From the NCBI GenBank assembly GCA_015680685.1, contig MNCI01004661.1, positions 1,879,318 to 1,943,317 of the forward strand: a stretch of DNA of 64,000 nt, in the 5' to 3' direction. Both the position numbers and the translations under genes were made by a program. The notes under the pieces are model-generated. The model made no database searches, was not told where the DNA came from, and worked only from the letters and a program-made list of their open reading frames with translations. The DNA is from Gnetum montanum. Lineage: Eukaryota; Streptophyta; Gnetopsida; Gnetales; Gnetaceae. This document shows, one piece after another, positions 10,371 through 22,074 of this stretch (its first letter is position 1; each line of letters begins with the position of its first letter).

Positions 10371-12453
10371 GTTTTTCACCTTTTTATTTTTACAATTTTT
10401 TATCATTTTCATATTTCTTCTAAAATTTTCTAATTCTTAATATGTTTTCCATTTCTTAATATTTTTATTCTCTTTATATTTTTCTCTTTTATTGAGTCAT
10501 TTTCTTTATGTTTTATGAATGTCTTTTATATTTTCATTAATAATATTTCCAATTTATGATGTAGAAGTTGACACTATGTGTTGGGTTTTTGTTCTATGCT
10601 ATCAAGATGATTGGGTAAGTAATTATGTAAAGCAATGAGACCACCTCATCCATCCATCCAATTCTTTGAATAAAAGGTCTTTTTCATGTAAACAATTTGG
10701 TTCTTGATTCATGAAACTAAAATTAATTAATGATCATTGTACCTTGAAGAAAGAGGAAACAACCAAGTGGGAATGGTAAGTGTGTGACCTCAAGGGGACT
10801 TGTTAGATTTTTATCTTGTCTTCCTTCGTGTGGTTTATGACTCCTCTTGGAATGTATCATCACTCCTCCATCAACCAATAAAAAGGAAGCTTTGACTTTG
10901 CATGGTGTGGTTCCCATTTAAAAAAAACAAAAAGAAAGAAAAAAATATAAAATACGAAAAAAAGAAAAGGAAAAATAATAATAATGGGAATTCAAAGCAC
11001 ATCCCTTAGACACAATAATGGGCTATAAACACTGGTTATGGGGCTAGAAAGACATGTTACCCATGCCCAAAGGCACCCCTCTAACTAAGGCCCTTCCTTT
11101 CTTGTTCTCTTTTCTTCTCTTTTTGGAGTGATGATCATTCTTTGAGGTGGTTTTGGACTCATGGTGGTTAGCCAAAAGAAACACATCAATGAGAGGTTAC
11201 TAGTCATGGTATGGACTTGCTCTAAACTTGGACAGATGGGTATGCTGATCATTTAAATCACATCTATCACAAGAACCTATTGTGGACATGGTCAAGTACC
11301 TTACATCCTAATCTCTACATTCTCTTCTCATCCCATTATTCACCTCACTGCTACATGTGATTATGAGCCTTTTGGTTTTTTTAGTATAGTACAACATCCC
11401 AACCATGGAAATTATGTGTTGTTGGAACAAAGTCATGGTCTACATTTAACTTCTTGGATGCCGATGGACATCTATAGAAGTGGTTATGCAAGGGCATTAT
11501 GGTAGGAGCCTACTTTGGGGAGGATCCACTTGCATAAATTTTGTTGATCATGGCTTTGAACTAACCTTCACATCTTCCAAAACATCAATGATAATTTCTC
11601 TAAATTTAGGCATAATTTTTGACCTACTTCTCACCACTTTCAATTACATTTTTACTTTTCCCTACTTTTCTATTAAAATATCCTTCAAGTTTAATACTTC
11701 TTGGCCATCTTCTAAATTAGACCTTTGGTTTCAATTTTTTGAAAACTTGTGTGCTTCTAGACTTACGCCTATTAGTCATGGGGGCTAAGGATGTCTACTT
11801 TGAAATTTTGAAATTTTTCTAACATCCTATTTTTGAACATCATGGTAACTAATAGTAATTGATCAAAATAATGTGAACAGCTTGATGATTTTAGGTACCT
11901 CATAACCTCAAGCATAGTATGTTGTCATCACCTTATGCTTAAATGAAAACTAACAAATCCAAAAAGGGTTAATTATTAAGAAAACTTTACCAAAACTAAT
12001 GTTGATCCATTGGTGACTACAGGTGATGCTAAAAGAAATGCCTAAGGAAGAAGGTCTTTTGCTAGGCATGGAGATGAAGCCAAGAGAGGGACAACAAAGG
12101 ATATGCCATGGACAAATGGTAGCACATACAAGATAGCAACTCAAGCATTAGCAGAGAAGCATTGACATAATAATCTAGGTTGGAAGTTTGTCACTACTTA
12201 TGATAATAAGAAGAATAATCTTCAATAGATTCTTAAAGACCTCTACAAATTTTGTAATATTCAAGGCCTGTTGAATATTTTTGTCACTATGTTATTTTGT
12301 ATGCATCCACTTGAATAAAATTTTGTAATGCAGTGCTCAGAGTCAATCAGTAGTTAGCGTCAGTCAATAATTCCATACCTTCCCAATTTTGTAAAGAAAG
12401 TTTGATTCTATCTTGTTAACTTAAGGACAAGTTTTTATTCAGTCATGGGGATA
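10371..12453 (+). other. Noncoding 3' half of element B
   Basis: T-rich tract at 10380-10560, A-rich tract at 10915-10985, then moderately conserved noncoding sequence alignable with element D (19.8-20.0 kb, - strand) and element C (28.6-30.2 kb). It includes the conserved stem-loop at 11484-11537. The last 100 bases contain CAATTTTGTAAAG and GTCATGGGGATA, shared with the region before the LTR of element A. Confidence 0.6.
11484..11537 (+). promoter_or_regulatory. Conserved stem-loop of Athila relatives, copy in B
   Basis: TTATGCAAG (11484-11492) pairs with CTTGCATAA (11529-11537) over a 36-base loop that contains TACTTTGGGGAGGATCCA. Homologous stem-loops occur in element C (29617-29673) and element D (19400-19452, - strand), with compensating changes. 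Confidence 0.65.
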
Positions 12454-13408
12454 TGATGAGTCATTATTTGGCTAGGTTATCTGATAAAAAGTTAACTTTT
12501 TGAAAGGCTCCAATGTCAAGGCTCCAACAACAGTGCTATGATGTCAAGGCTCTAACAATAGGCTATGTCAATGAGGCCTCATCAATGCGATCACCTGCAT
12601 TGACGAGGCCTTGTTGACATAGCCCTATCGATGCATTATTTCATGCATCAATGTAACCTAGCAATAAACTCTATAAATAGGTGCTCACAGCCATGTTTAT
12701 GCAATTATTTGGTTAATAGAGTAGCCAAACTCTGGTATTTTTATTTCGTAGTCTTAGAAAACAATCAGTGAGTGCCTGCAATATGGATCTAAGTCAATTG
12801 TATGATGTCTTATTCAAGTGGCAATGTACCTAGAAAGATTCCATGAATGGAAATAAGATCAAGATTGATTCTTATTAATTGTTGCACTTTGACTTAGATG
12901 TAATTTACATTCCATGTACTTAGTTAATATTTATGTTTTCATGCATGTTAATGAATTGGCAGAATGAGTGTGACCAGTTTTAAATATAAACATGTATTTG
13001 TTTGGTAATCCTAGTAGCATCATTGCTTGGTTTTCCAAGTAGCATAGTGCTTGGTAATCCCAATAGTGGATATGTAGGTTTAGGATGTGTACGGTAAGCT
13101 GTGAATGGACACTCATCACCCATAAGCTAGTTTAGACTTTACTTTATGTTGTTAATTAGATTAAGTGATTTCTCTATTATCGTTAGGAGTAACCTAAGGC
13201 TAAAAAAACATCAATTATCATATGCCTCACTCTGGACTAAACCATATGTGACAAGCTACCACTAGTCCAAGTGGAAAGACAACGAACTGCGATTAAGGCA
13301 TAATGATCTAGATGCCATAACTAGTCCCATCCACAGAATTTGACCAGATCTTTCATGAATGCTTGTGATTCATATGATTGGGTGTAGGGGGTATCTTGCT
13401 ACTCATCA
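12454..13408 (+). repeat. 3' LTR of element B
   Basis: TGATGAGTC..CTCATCA, 955 bases. TATAAATA is at 12672-12679, the triplicate TTGGTAATCC motif at 12998-13066, and GTCATGGGGATA lies just upstream. It aligns with 6587-7504 and is followed by the target duplication ACAAC and then by the rest of the LTR of element A. Confidence 0.87.
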
Positions 13409-13413
13409 ACAAC

Positions 13414-13552
13414 AAATGACCTTAGGGAAAGGTTCACTTCCTAGAAGACTAGTGTACTAGAAACTATAAAGTCCACAGAATTTGACCAGATCACATGTGA
13501 GCACTCTGTGATTCGTATTGTTTGGCATCAGGGTACCCTTCACCACTCATCA
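13414..13552 (+). mobile_element. 3' LTR of element A, terminal part
   Basis: This piece (CTTCCTAGAAGACTAGTGTA.. to CACTCATCA) matches the 3' end of the element D LTR read on the - strand (about 18030-17903). It therefore completes the LTR begun at 5775. Without B the whole LTR would be about 950 bases. Confidence 0.8.
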
Positions 13553-14655
13553 ATAACTCATGGAGAAATTCAAAAAACATCTACATGTAATCTTCATTAA
13601 CTTGGAAAAAGCATATGATAGAGTGCTTAGAGATATTATTTGGTGGACCTTGTAGAGGAAAAATATCCTTGATAAATATATTAAAGTGATTCAAGGTATG
13701 TATGAAGGACCTACCACTAAAATTAAAATATCTTATGAAATAACATTTAATTTTTCAATCACAATAGATCTACATCAATGGTCTACACATAGCCCATACT
13801 TAGTTTCCATTACTATAGATTAATTAACAAAGGAAATACAAGATGAAATCCTTTGATGTATGTTATTTGCAAATGATATTGTGTTAGTGGATACAACTCA
13901 AGAAAATACTACTGCAAAAATGAAAAAGTGGGACTTGCTCTAGAATCAAAAGGCTTAGAATTTAGTAGAAGTAAGGTAGAATATATGGAATGAAATTTTA
14001 ATAATAGCATAAATAGTGGTGAAATAGAAGTAATAATTCAAGGTAAAAAAAAGTCCCTCAATGCAAGCAATTTTCCTACCTAAGATTAATCCTCCAAGCA
14101 AATGGTGAAATTAATAGTCATCAGAAATAAAATTGAGGTTGGATGATCAAAATGGAGATAGGCTAGAGGTGTTACCAATAAACTTAAAGGAGAGATTTTA
14201 CATGATAGTAATTAAGTTTGTTACCTTATATGGTGATGAATGTTGGGTAGTATAAAAGAGACATGAATAACAAATTAGTGTGGTAAGAATGTGAATGCTT
14301 CGATGGATGTTTAATGTCACTAGAAGAAATAAACTACATAATACAAAAATTAGAGGAAGCTTGGAGTGACTTCTATTTTAGATAAGCTACAAGAGTGGTA
14401 GCTTAGATGGTTTGGATATGAGCAAAGAATATTAGACAATGAGCCTATAAAGAAAGATTGCTACATCATTGTTCTAGGAAAGCCATTGAAAGGAAGACCA
14501 AAGAAGACATGGAAAAAAAATGATCAAAGATGATTTGAAAAAACTACAAATAAATAAATATCTATCTCTTTATAGAGGTGAATGCTAGAAAAACCACTCA
14601 TATAGCTAATCTCATTTTGTTGAGACAAGGCTAGGATGACGATGATGATTAAAAT
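13553..14655 (+). mobile_element. LINE (RTE-type) 3' half, reverse transcriptase remnant
   Basis: The sequence enters mid-ORF with LMEKFKKHLHVIFINLEKAY, followed by KAYDRVLRDIIWWTL. The catalytic box reads CMLFANDIVLVD (FADD changed to FAND) at about 13855-13893, and the plant LINE C-terminal block (YGDECW, VRMxML, LRWFGY, RPKKTW-like) can be followed with frameshifts to about 14600. It ends GACAAGGCTAGGATGACGATGATGATT, a short repeat tail usual for RTE-type LINEs. The 5' part is missing because element A is inserted at 13552/13553. Many stops; dead. Confidence 0.75.
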
Positions 14656-14716
14656 TAGTTTATTATATACAAAACTTGAAATGAATATTTTTTTTATACT
14701 CACATTAATATTTCCA

Positions 14717-14862
14717 GTGTTAGAAACCTAAAATAATTTTAATATAGATACACCCGAATATATATTGTGTAATTGGAACTTTATAACTTAGCATTACTCA
14801 TCAAAATTAAACCCATGACTTAGAGCTTTGAAATCAAGTATATTAACACTAGGCTAACACAT
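14717..14862 (-). mobile_element. tRNA-derived SINE, copy 1
   Basis: On the - strand: A box GTTAGCCTAGTGTTAA, B box GGGTTTAATTTTG (from GGTTCGANTCC), then the family body AAGTTATAAAGTTCCAATT and a 3' end GTTTCTAACAC. Heavily mutated. Confidence 0.7.
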
Positions 14863-14891
14863 CATTGTTTACTTAAACTACTATTTGGGGG

Positions 14892-15040
14892 ATGTTGGAA
14901 CTAAAAGTAATTAAAACATAAATACACATCAAGATATATATAGTCCAATTAGAACTTTATAACTCAACATTATCCACCAAAATCGAATCCATGACATGGA
15001 GCTTCCAAACTAAGAGTTTTATCACTAGGCTAACTCATTG
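14892..15040 (-). mobile_element. tRNA-derived SINE, copy 2 (best preserved)
   Basis: On the - strand: A box GAGTTAGCCTAGTGATAAAA, then GCTCCATGTCATGGATTCG, whose GGATTCGATTTTGG stretch is a good pol III B box, the body GAGTTATAAAGTTCTAATTG and the 3' end AGTTCCAACATCCCCC. The A-to-B spacing suits an internal pol III promoter. Confidence 0.78.
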
Positions 15041-15093
15041 TTAGCATTGTGATATTTGTATATAATTCTTCTAATGTATATTATTTTGGAAGG

Positions 15094-15175
15094 AGGTGTT
15101 GGAACCTAAAACTATTTTTTTAACACCAAAATGTAAAACCCATCCATAGGAAGCAAGACTTAATACTTGAAGCTC
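15094..15175 (-). mobile_element. tRNA-derived SINE, 3' fragment
   Basis: Shows only the family 3' end (GGTTCCAACACC on the - strand) and some body sequence; the tRNA-like head is not clear. Confidence 0.45.
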
Positions 15176-15879
15176 CTAATAAGCTAATAAGCTGGTTAAA
15201 AATGCAAGAGTAAACTTTTTGTTTCTTGAAATAGTTAATTAATTATCAAAAACTCAACTTTCATATAGACTAGCATAGACAACATTAATTAAAATAAAGC
15301 ATGACAAAGAAAATTATATGATGTAAAGAGTGGCCAAAGGATCTGGTAGGAAGAGAATGCCAATATGATGATTATCATCTCTTAATACATTGGGTATCCA
15401 AGGTGTAGTATGAATGTGAAAACATATAAAACCTAAAATTGTATCCATAACCATCTATCTCAACAAGAAGTTAGTTAATTCAATCACTTAACTTATCAAA
15501 CTTAAATTATGCATAGTCAAAATGTAATCAGTCATACAAAACTCAAACTCAAGGAAAACATATTATTCATGTACTTGGAAAAGTGCAAATTGAAATACAA
15601 AATAATACAAAAATCTCTACATCTATTCATAATATCATTTCCATTGAGAAAATACTTAGGGATTAGCAAGCAAGAAAAATCAGAAACTAGATTATACACA
15701 TTATTAAACTTGCTCACATAGACAACTAGAAAGTAAACACATGAATCTTAAGAATTAGAAGTTTAAAAATTAAATTCATTTAGTTGCATAGTAATACTAT
15801 TTTATTTTCTTTTAGAAACTCTCATGATAACAAAATATTTCAATTCAACTTACTTCCCATCTAAAACTCCATCAAAATA

Positions 15880-16010
15880 TGAAACTCTTGATTTGAAAGC
15901 GCCAAGTCATGGGTTTGATTTTGGTGGTAACACTAAGTTATAAAGTTCTAATTGGACTATGTATTTTGGGGTGTACTCATAATACAATTATTTAGGGGTT
16001 CCAACATCCC
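15880..16010 (+). mobile_element. tRNA-derived SINE, copy 4
   Basis: CCAAGTCATGGGTTTGATTT (B box region), AAGTTATAAAGTTCTAATTG and TTTAGGGGTTCCAACATCCC on the + strand. The A box is lost at the 5' side. A C/T-rich tract follows. Confidence 0.68.
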
Positions 16011-16067
16011 ATTCCTCCCTCCCTTCCCTTCCCTTCCCCCTCCCCCAACCCCACTTATTTCTTCAAC

Positions 16068-16175
16068 AATGAGTTATTAACCTAGTAGTAAAACTCTGGG
16101 ATTCAATTCTTATAATTTAAACTAAGTTATAAAGTTGTAATTAGACTATATATACGTAAAATAAATAGTTATAAT
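16068..16175 (+). mobile_element. tRNA-derived SINE, copy 5, 3' truncated
   Basis: AACCTAGTAGTAAAACTC (A box), GGGATTCAATTCTT (B box) and AAGTTATAAAGTTGTAATTA on the + strand. It lacks about 25 bases between A and B boxes relative to copy 2. Confidence 0.62.
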
Positions 16176-16342
16176 GCTCCCACCACCACTAATACCCATA
16201 CCACTTCCCCTCATCCCTACCACTTCCTTACCACCTTACCACCTCTTTCCATTTTCCCATACATTCCCATTCATCCCCTACCTGCCCTCACCATCCCTAT
16301 CCCTTCTCACCACCACCACCCAGCAACCCCCACAACCCCCCC
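16176..16342 (+). repeat. C/A/T-rich low-complexity tract
   Basis: CCACC and TTCCC runs, ending in poly-C at the assembly gap. Confidence 0.8.
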
Positions 16343-16498
16343 NNNNNNNNNNNNNNNNNNNNNNNNNNNNNNNNNNNNNNNNNNNNNNNNNNNNNNNNNN
16401 NNNNNNNNNNNNNNNNNNNNNNNNNNNNNNNNNNNNNNNNNNNNNNNNNNNNNNNNNNNNNNNNNNNNNNNNNNNNNNNNNNNNNNNNNNNNNNNNNN
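16343..16498. other. Assembly gap (156 N)
   Basis: Unresolved bases beside a poly-C tract, probably a sequencing or assembly failure in simple sequence. Confidence 0.99.
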
Positions 16499-17750
16499 CC
16501 ATCACACCCTATCAAAAAAATAATGAATAAAAGAAAAGAAAACAAGTTTCTAATTTTAAAATTAAAGATTTTATTATATCCATAGATCAAAAAAGATTTA
16601 TTAGATAGAGAGTACATTCATCTTATGGAAAATAAATACAGATTCAACAAAGTGACAAAGCACCATTGGATATAATAGAAATAGATCATACAAACTTTTT
16701 AGTACAATATGATACATTTGTTATAATTTTTTAATCAAATAACAATTAAGAAAAACATGGTTCTCAGCCTAAAGAGCTCCTCACTTACATATTCTACATG
16801 TGAACTCTTTTCTACAAAAACTATCCATCTCCCACTTTCTATCTCAATCAATATGAATTCAAGAAACTTGAGGGATCATTATATTCCTCAATAGTTCTTC
16901 TAATATATCACATTGAATATATATCTTGGGATGTACTTATAGTTAGACTATTTTGATATCCTCTCCCTTAATACATCTTATTTTTTCTAGTAATCCATAA
17001 TCTTGATAAAGAAATATATATTTACCAATAACTTTAGTTTTAGTTAAAGTTAAACTCCAAAGCTAATTGACAACCATTTTATTAAATCTTATAGTAGTTT
17101 TTTAATCCCTTAACAAAAGAGAGGTGGGGATGGCTATTCAAAATATTGGCTATATTAATTATATTACTCTATAAAAAATCATCACCCATAAGCTTAGTAG
17201 TCATCCCACCAAGATAGGGTCCTAGGAGGATTACTAGATGAAAAAAAGGCTAACCTCTTTCAAGTGTTGTACCTACACTCAAATGTGGATCCTACAATTT
17301 GAGAAACAAAAACCTTACCTTTATTCCAAGTGGTGGTCTTTATTAATTATCTTACTCTATAATGTTTATAATGCATCATGTTGAGTATATGCCTTGAGGT
17401 GTACCTATAGTCAAATTATTTTCCATTCTAACAACAACTACACCCTTATGCATAATGCCCCCTCCCCTCCCTTCTTCAAGTGAAAAAAATATCCAATGAT
17501 ATCTTTATCCATCAACATGAACTAACCCCAAGGATTTGATGATGATTTTTTATCAGCTTACCATGATAGTTTATATTATGTAAATTCATCATTGAGATTT
17601 TAGATCAAGATTTTAAAGGTGCTAACCTCAATTCTCTTTCTTAAAAAATCTGCATACGAGTTGGCTGCTTTGCAAAGTTGAGGTTTTAATTTGTATTTAA
17701 AGCAATGTTATGATTCTTGTGTTATTGCCTAAGTTATTATATCCAGAATA
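16499..17750. other. AT-rich stretch without recognised gene
   Basis: Two weak, partial similarities to the SINE body (about 16895-16960 and 17365-17430; GGGATGTACTTATAGT / GAGGTGTACCTATAGT) are the only structure I see. Confidence 0.4.
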
Positions 17751-17902
17751 AGGTGTTAAACTAGTAGTAAAACTCTTAATTTTCTAACTAAAACATATAG
17801 GTTTAATTCTTGTGGACAATACTTAGTGATAACATTCTAATTGGATTATGTCTTTGTGATAAATACTATTAAAAAACATGTTTTGAATTCCAACACCCCT
17901 TG
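17751..17902 (+). mobile_element. tRNA-derived SINE, copy 6
   Basis: AAACTAGTAGTAAAACTC (A box), AGGTTTAATTCTTG (B box), a body with AACATTCTAATTGGATTATG and a 3' end AATTCCAACACCCC. The LTR of element D begins immediately after it. Confidence 0.65.
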
Positions 17903-18712
17903 TGATGAGTGGCGAGGTACCCCTATGCCCAACCATATGAATCACTAAGGCATTTACATATGATCTGGTTGAATTCTGTGGACCTGTAGTTCTCTAGTAT
18001 ACTAGTTCTTCTAGGAAGTGAGATGGGCATTGAGAACATTTATTATCTTCCCAACTACACTTGTGAAGTTCAAGGGTATGATCTAAGTGTAATTAAGGTA
18101 CATGATTTTTATCATTTGATGTTTTATAAGTTTATCAAATATAACAAGAATGAAAAATGGAGTAATTTAAAATCTGATTCATTTACTGCCTATCTACCTT
18201 AACACAAGTACCCTTTCCACTTTCCTAGACACATCCTGAACACATAGAGTGCTACTGGGCTACCAAACATTAAGCGTTATTGGGTTACCAAGTACTATAT
18301 CTACACTCAAAGTGGTCATGCTTATGTTCATTAACAACTAATAATTAATTACTTAATTCAAATACATTAAAGTAAAGTGCATTAAAAGAAACATTAATCT
18401 ATTCTTAGTGTTGCAAGGATTGTCAAAAGAGTTTTTTTTTATTCCCATCACACTACTACACTTAGGTACATAAGTTCTTGAACAAAGAACTATATACAAT
18501 TAGACTCCTTCTACAGGCAGTTAGAAAATATTATAACTTTGGAGAACATAAACTGTAAGAGCTTTGCTAATCTAACTAAAAACTATTAAAAATTCATGCC
18601 AAATTGGGCCCCCAAGCACTATTTTTATAAGCTAACGTATACCCTGTGACATTGGATACCCAACATTGCACCTGAGCTCTAACATCAGAGTAGATGAAAA
18701 CATGCTTCATCA
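17903..18712 (-). repeat. 3' LTR of element D
   Basis: Read on the - strand it starts TGATGAAG at 18712 and ends CACTCATCA at 17903 (810 bases), with TATAAAAA at 18622-18629 and the TTGGTAACCCA/TTTGGTAGCCCAG motif at about 18246-18300. The sequence above 18712 carries the family's pre-LTR block, GTCGTGGGGCTA and GTCAATAATCCCATACC. No matching target duplication is visible, as expected because the other end of the element is missing. Confidence 0.82.
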
Positions 18713-20642
18713 TAGCCCCACGACTAAATGAAAACTTGTCCTCAAGTGAAGAAGAGAAGGAATAATTTTTGTACAAAATATTGGGTAGGTATGGGATTAT
18801 TGACTGACATAAAAACTAACTTAGATGGAACAAACAAACTCTAAGTGATCAAGTGTATAAAGTTACAACCATTTACAAAATTGTGTGTTCATGATAAGAG
18901 AAGTGAACACCCTAGATAACACTGACATACAACGCCTCTTAACAATTGAAGAATAAGAGAGAAGATCCAACAATCATGAATGATCCTCATTGTGTGATAC
19001 TTTCGCATCATCCTTGGTGAAGATAGTCTCACTTCCAATCCATGCTTCCCACTGCAATCACAAAAGAATCATGAATTAGTATGCAATGTGCAACACATGG
19101 CTGTTAAATGCCTTGTCTCGTTGGTGGTTACACTCGACTAGGTTATGATTGTGGTAGATTAATTCCTTGAGTAGTGTTAGTGGGAAGGCTAAGAAATAGA
19201 GTAAAATAGATAAGCGGTCCATTAAATTTGAAAAAATTTCAACACAAGGAAAATATTTGAAGAGGATGTAAGAATTCACAACAATTTAAAGGAAAGTTGT
19301 GAAGATGTGCACAATTGGATGTCATTGATGGGGTAAACAAAAATAATTTGATTGTAAGAGTCTCTAAGGGTAAAGAACTCAACTAATCCAACCAAAAGAT
19401 ATGCAAGTGGGTCCTCCCCAAAGCAAGCACAAGCCTTTTATGCCCTTGCATAACTTCAAACCAAAGAGTCCATGGGCCCTGTGGATGATTAATGGTTACA
19501 AAAGGTTAAGTACAAAAACTTGAAAAAAACTAACTAAGAATTCCAACATATCAAATTAGGACATCAAATAAGAACATGAAACCGGTAGTGAGGTGAGACA
19601 TGGAAAGCATAGATGGATGAGAGAGAGTGGAAGGGAGTCCCTGATTAGGGTCACATGAAGTCCCTTGTGGATTTTATGGTTAAATGACTTGATAGGATTC
19701 ATCCTTAGTCTAGACCAAAACCAACCACATTCATTGACTTTGCATCATCATTCTAAGACCAGTCCATCCTCTAAGACACAAGAGCACTCCCAAAAAACAA
19801 CCACCATTCCTTATTAAAGAAAAAAAGAAGAAGTAGAAAGTAAGGAAGGGCCTTAATTAGCAGGGACTAGTCCCATAACTAGTGCTTGTATCCCATTTAT
19901 TTTGTCTAAGGGATGTGCTTTAAATTTTCATTGTTTTTTTTCGTTCATTTTTTTTTTTGAAATGGAAACCACACCATGAAAAGAAATATGCATTTATTTT
20001 TCTAAGAGGTGTGCTTTGAATTCCCATAATTTTTTATTTTTTATTTTTGAAATGGAAACCACACTATGCAAAGATGTATTCAACTTCCTTTTATTGGTAT
20101 AAGAAATTCATGAAAACACACATTCACCTAGGCAAATAGAAAGACACAAATAATATCGAATCCCTTTGAAGTCACACCTTGTTCAAACCTTTGAATCCTT
20201 TACAATTCCAGAAACTACCAAAGTGACAAATTTATTAAAGTTTTATTAGAAAAAGGGACTGCACATTTCTAGAATAAGAAAAACCATAGAGTTTGTGGAT
20301 GGGTGGATGTTGTGGACTCACTGCCTATTGCATGAAAAAAACCATGTCCTAATCATTTGTAATGAAATTAAAAGCTAGGATCCAAATACCAATAATTAAA
20401 TAACAAAATAGTGCATACCACCATCAAGCAATGCATTACCATTGTACCTAGCACTTATTAACAAAAAGTTAGAAAGTCACACAAAAAAAAAGAAAATGTA
20501 AAATATTCAAGAAATAGTAAATGTACTAACGATGGTGTAAAATAAAAATGAGAAAACATTAATAACATGAAAACAAGAGGATGTAAAATAAATAATGTGT
20601 AAAATAAAAAAAAGTTAAACAATTGAGAAGTTGCATATATGG
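18713..20642 (-). other. Noncoding 3' region of element D
   Basis: Lies between the end of integrase and the 3' LTR. On the - strand it aligns with the noncoding half of element B, including AAAGCACATCCCTTAGACA near 19915 and the stem-loop at 19400-19452. Two imperfect copies of an A-rich block with GGAAACCACACCATG / GGAAACCACACTATG (about 19925-20070) form a local duplication. Confidence 0.6.
19400..19452 (-). promoter_or_regulatory. Conserved stem-loop of Athila relatives, copy in D
   Basis: TATGCAAG and CTTGCATA (19445-19452 and 19400-19407) pair over a 37-base loop with GCTTTGGGGAGGACCCA on the - strand. The arrangement is the same as in B and C. Confidence 0.65.
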
Positions 20643-21870
20643 TTAGCATGTGTGTCCATCTTTCCCAAAACTACGTTGAAAGGAGGAGATCTGAAACATG
20701 GAGCATGAATGTCCATCTGATGAGGTGTTTGTTGTATTAGCTAGCTTATACTCATGGAAAGGTTTAATTTGTTGGATGTTGACCAATTGTTTCTTATCTG
20801 GTCTCTCAGGTTTGTAAATCATCATGGCCCTAGAAGAAAAAGTCTCGTAAATGATGTAAGGTCCTTTCCACAATGCTTGAAACATAGTTCATTGAGGTAC
20901 ACATGTGGGGTTCCAGTAGAAAACCTTATCTTCCAGTTGAAATTTGACTTTCTTGATTTTAAGGTCATGGTGCTTTTTGTTACAGGCCTTGTGCAACTCA
21001 TTAGATGATAGGGCAACCAATTGATTTTCATCTAGTAAGTTGAGATTCATTAGTCTTTATTTTTGTGCTAGACCCAAGTCAAGTTCGAGGTCATAGGCTA
21101 TTAAAAATGTACAGAGCTTAGATTGAATAGGAAGCATTGGTAATTTTCTATACACAATCTCGTAGGGAGAGTAGCCTATAGGAAGTTTCCATGTTGAGCA
21201 GTAGGCCCAAAGGGCATTGTTGAGTTTTGTGCTCCAATATTTCCTATATTTTCTAATAATTCTTGTTAGTATCCTTGTGATTTCCCTAATGGTAACATCA
21301 GCTTAACCATTAGCTTAGGGATGGTAGGGTGTTGTGAATTTATGTTCAACCCCTAAGTGTTGCATGAGCTTTCAAAAAGTAGTTCCTATAAAGGGAGTTC
21401 CATTATCAGAAATTAATGCATGTGGCACACCAGACCTATTAACAACATTTTGTTGTACAAACTAAGCAACAGTAGAAGATGTATAGTCAATGATAACTAC
21501 TTCTTCTACCCATTTTGTATAATGGTTAACAACAACTATGATGTACACCTTTCCATTTGACATGGGCATGATGGGACCCATGAAATCAATGTCCCAGATG
21601 TCAAAGGGTTCCAATGGTTGAATTCATTATTGAGGTCCCTCCATTTGAGTAGTCATTCCATCAACTTTTTGGCATTAGTCACAAGAGCAGACATAATGGT
21701 GAGCATCCCTGAAGATTGTTGGCCAATAGTACCCTGCCATTAGGATTTTAATGGCCATATGTCTCCCAACATAGTGTCCTCCACAAGGACCTTCATGACC
21801 ATCTTGGAGAACAAACAGTTGATCAACATCAAGGACATACCAATAAACTAGGCCATCAGTGCACACCTTG
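20643..21870 (-). pseudogene. Integrase of Athila element D
   Basis: The zinc-binding HHCC region is seen as HEGPCGGHYVGRHMAIKI and YYWPTIFRD, with the C-x2-C pair after it. The catalytic core keeps WDIDFMGPI (first Asp) and ISDNGTPF (second Asp); at the third site the usual Gln-Ala-Glu reads Ala-Asp after a stop. The C-terminal domain is recognisable (LWKGPYIIYETFSSRAMMIY, then VNIQQIKPFHEYKL) and ends at a stop at 20643-20645. Several in-frame stops (TAA, TAG, TGA) make it dead. It is in the same frame as the RNase H upstream. Confidence 0.8.
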
Positions 21871-22074
21871 TAGAGGTATCCATTGATCTTCGTGAAGTGT
21901 TTTACCTAGTGAATAAACTACTATTTTTGCTAATGATCCAACCCTTATGGCATCTCTTGAGTGAGAAGATAGGTGAGAATTCCATCCTACCATTTAGGCT
22001 CATTGGGCAATTATTCAGTTATAGCCCCAGCAAAGAGGAGTTCATTAGGAAACATATTAGATAGTGGATTTTCT

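Larger units (their letters stand above)
6587..13408 (+). mobile_element. Element B: complete nested gag-only Athila-type LTR retrotransposon
   Basis: Two LTRs (6587-7504 and 12454-13408) enclose a primer-binding site, a degenerate gag and about 2 kb of noncoding sequence; no protease, RT, RNase H or integrase is visible. The flanks are ACAAA (6582-6586) and ACAAC (13409-13413), a one-mismatch target duplication, and the sequence on both sides is the same interrupted LTR of element A, which proves insertion. A gag-only element with LTRs matches the non-autonomous TR-GAG type and would have needed enzymes from a relative such as element D. Confidence 0.88.

Noticed and set aside
16174-16617. 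Three ORFs spanning 16174-16617
   Set aside because: All cross the 156-base assembly gap, so their length is artificial.
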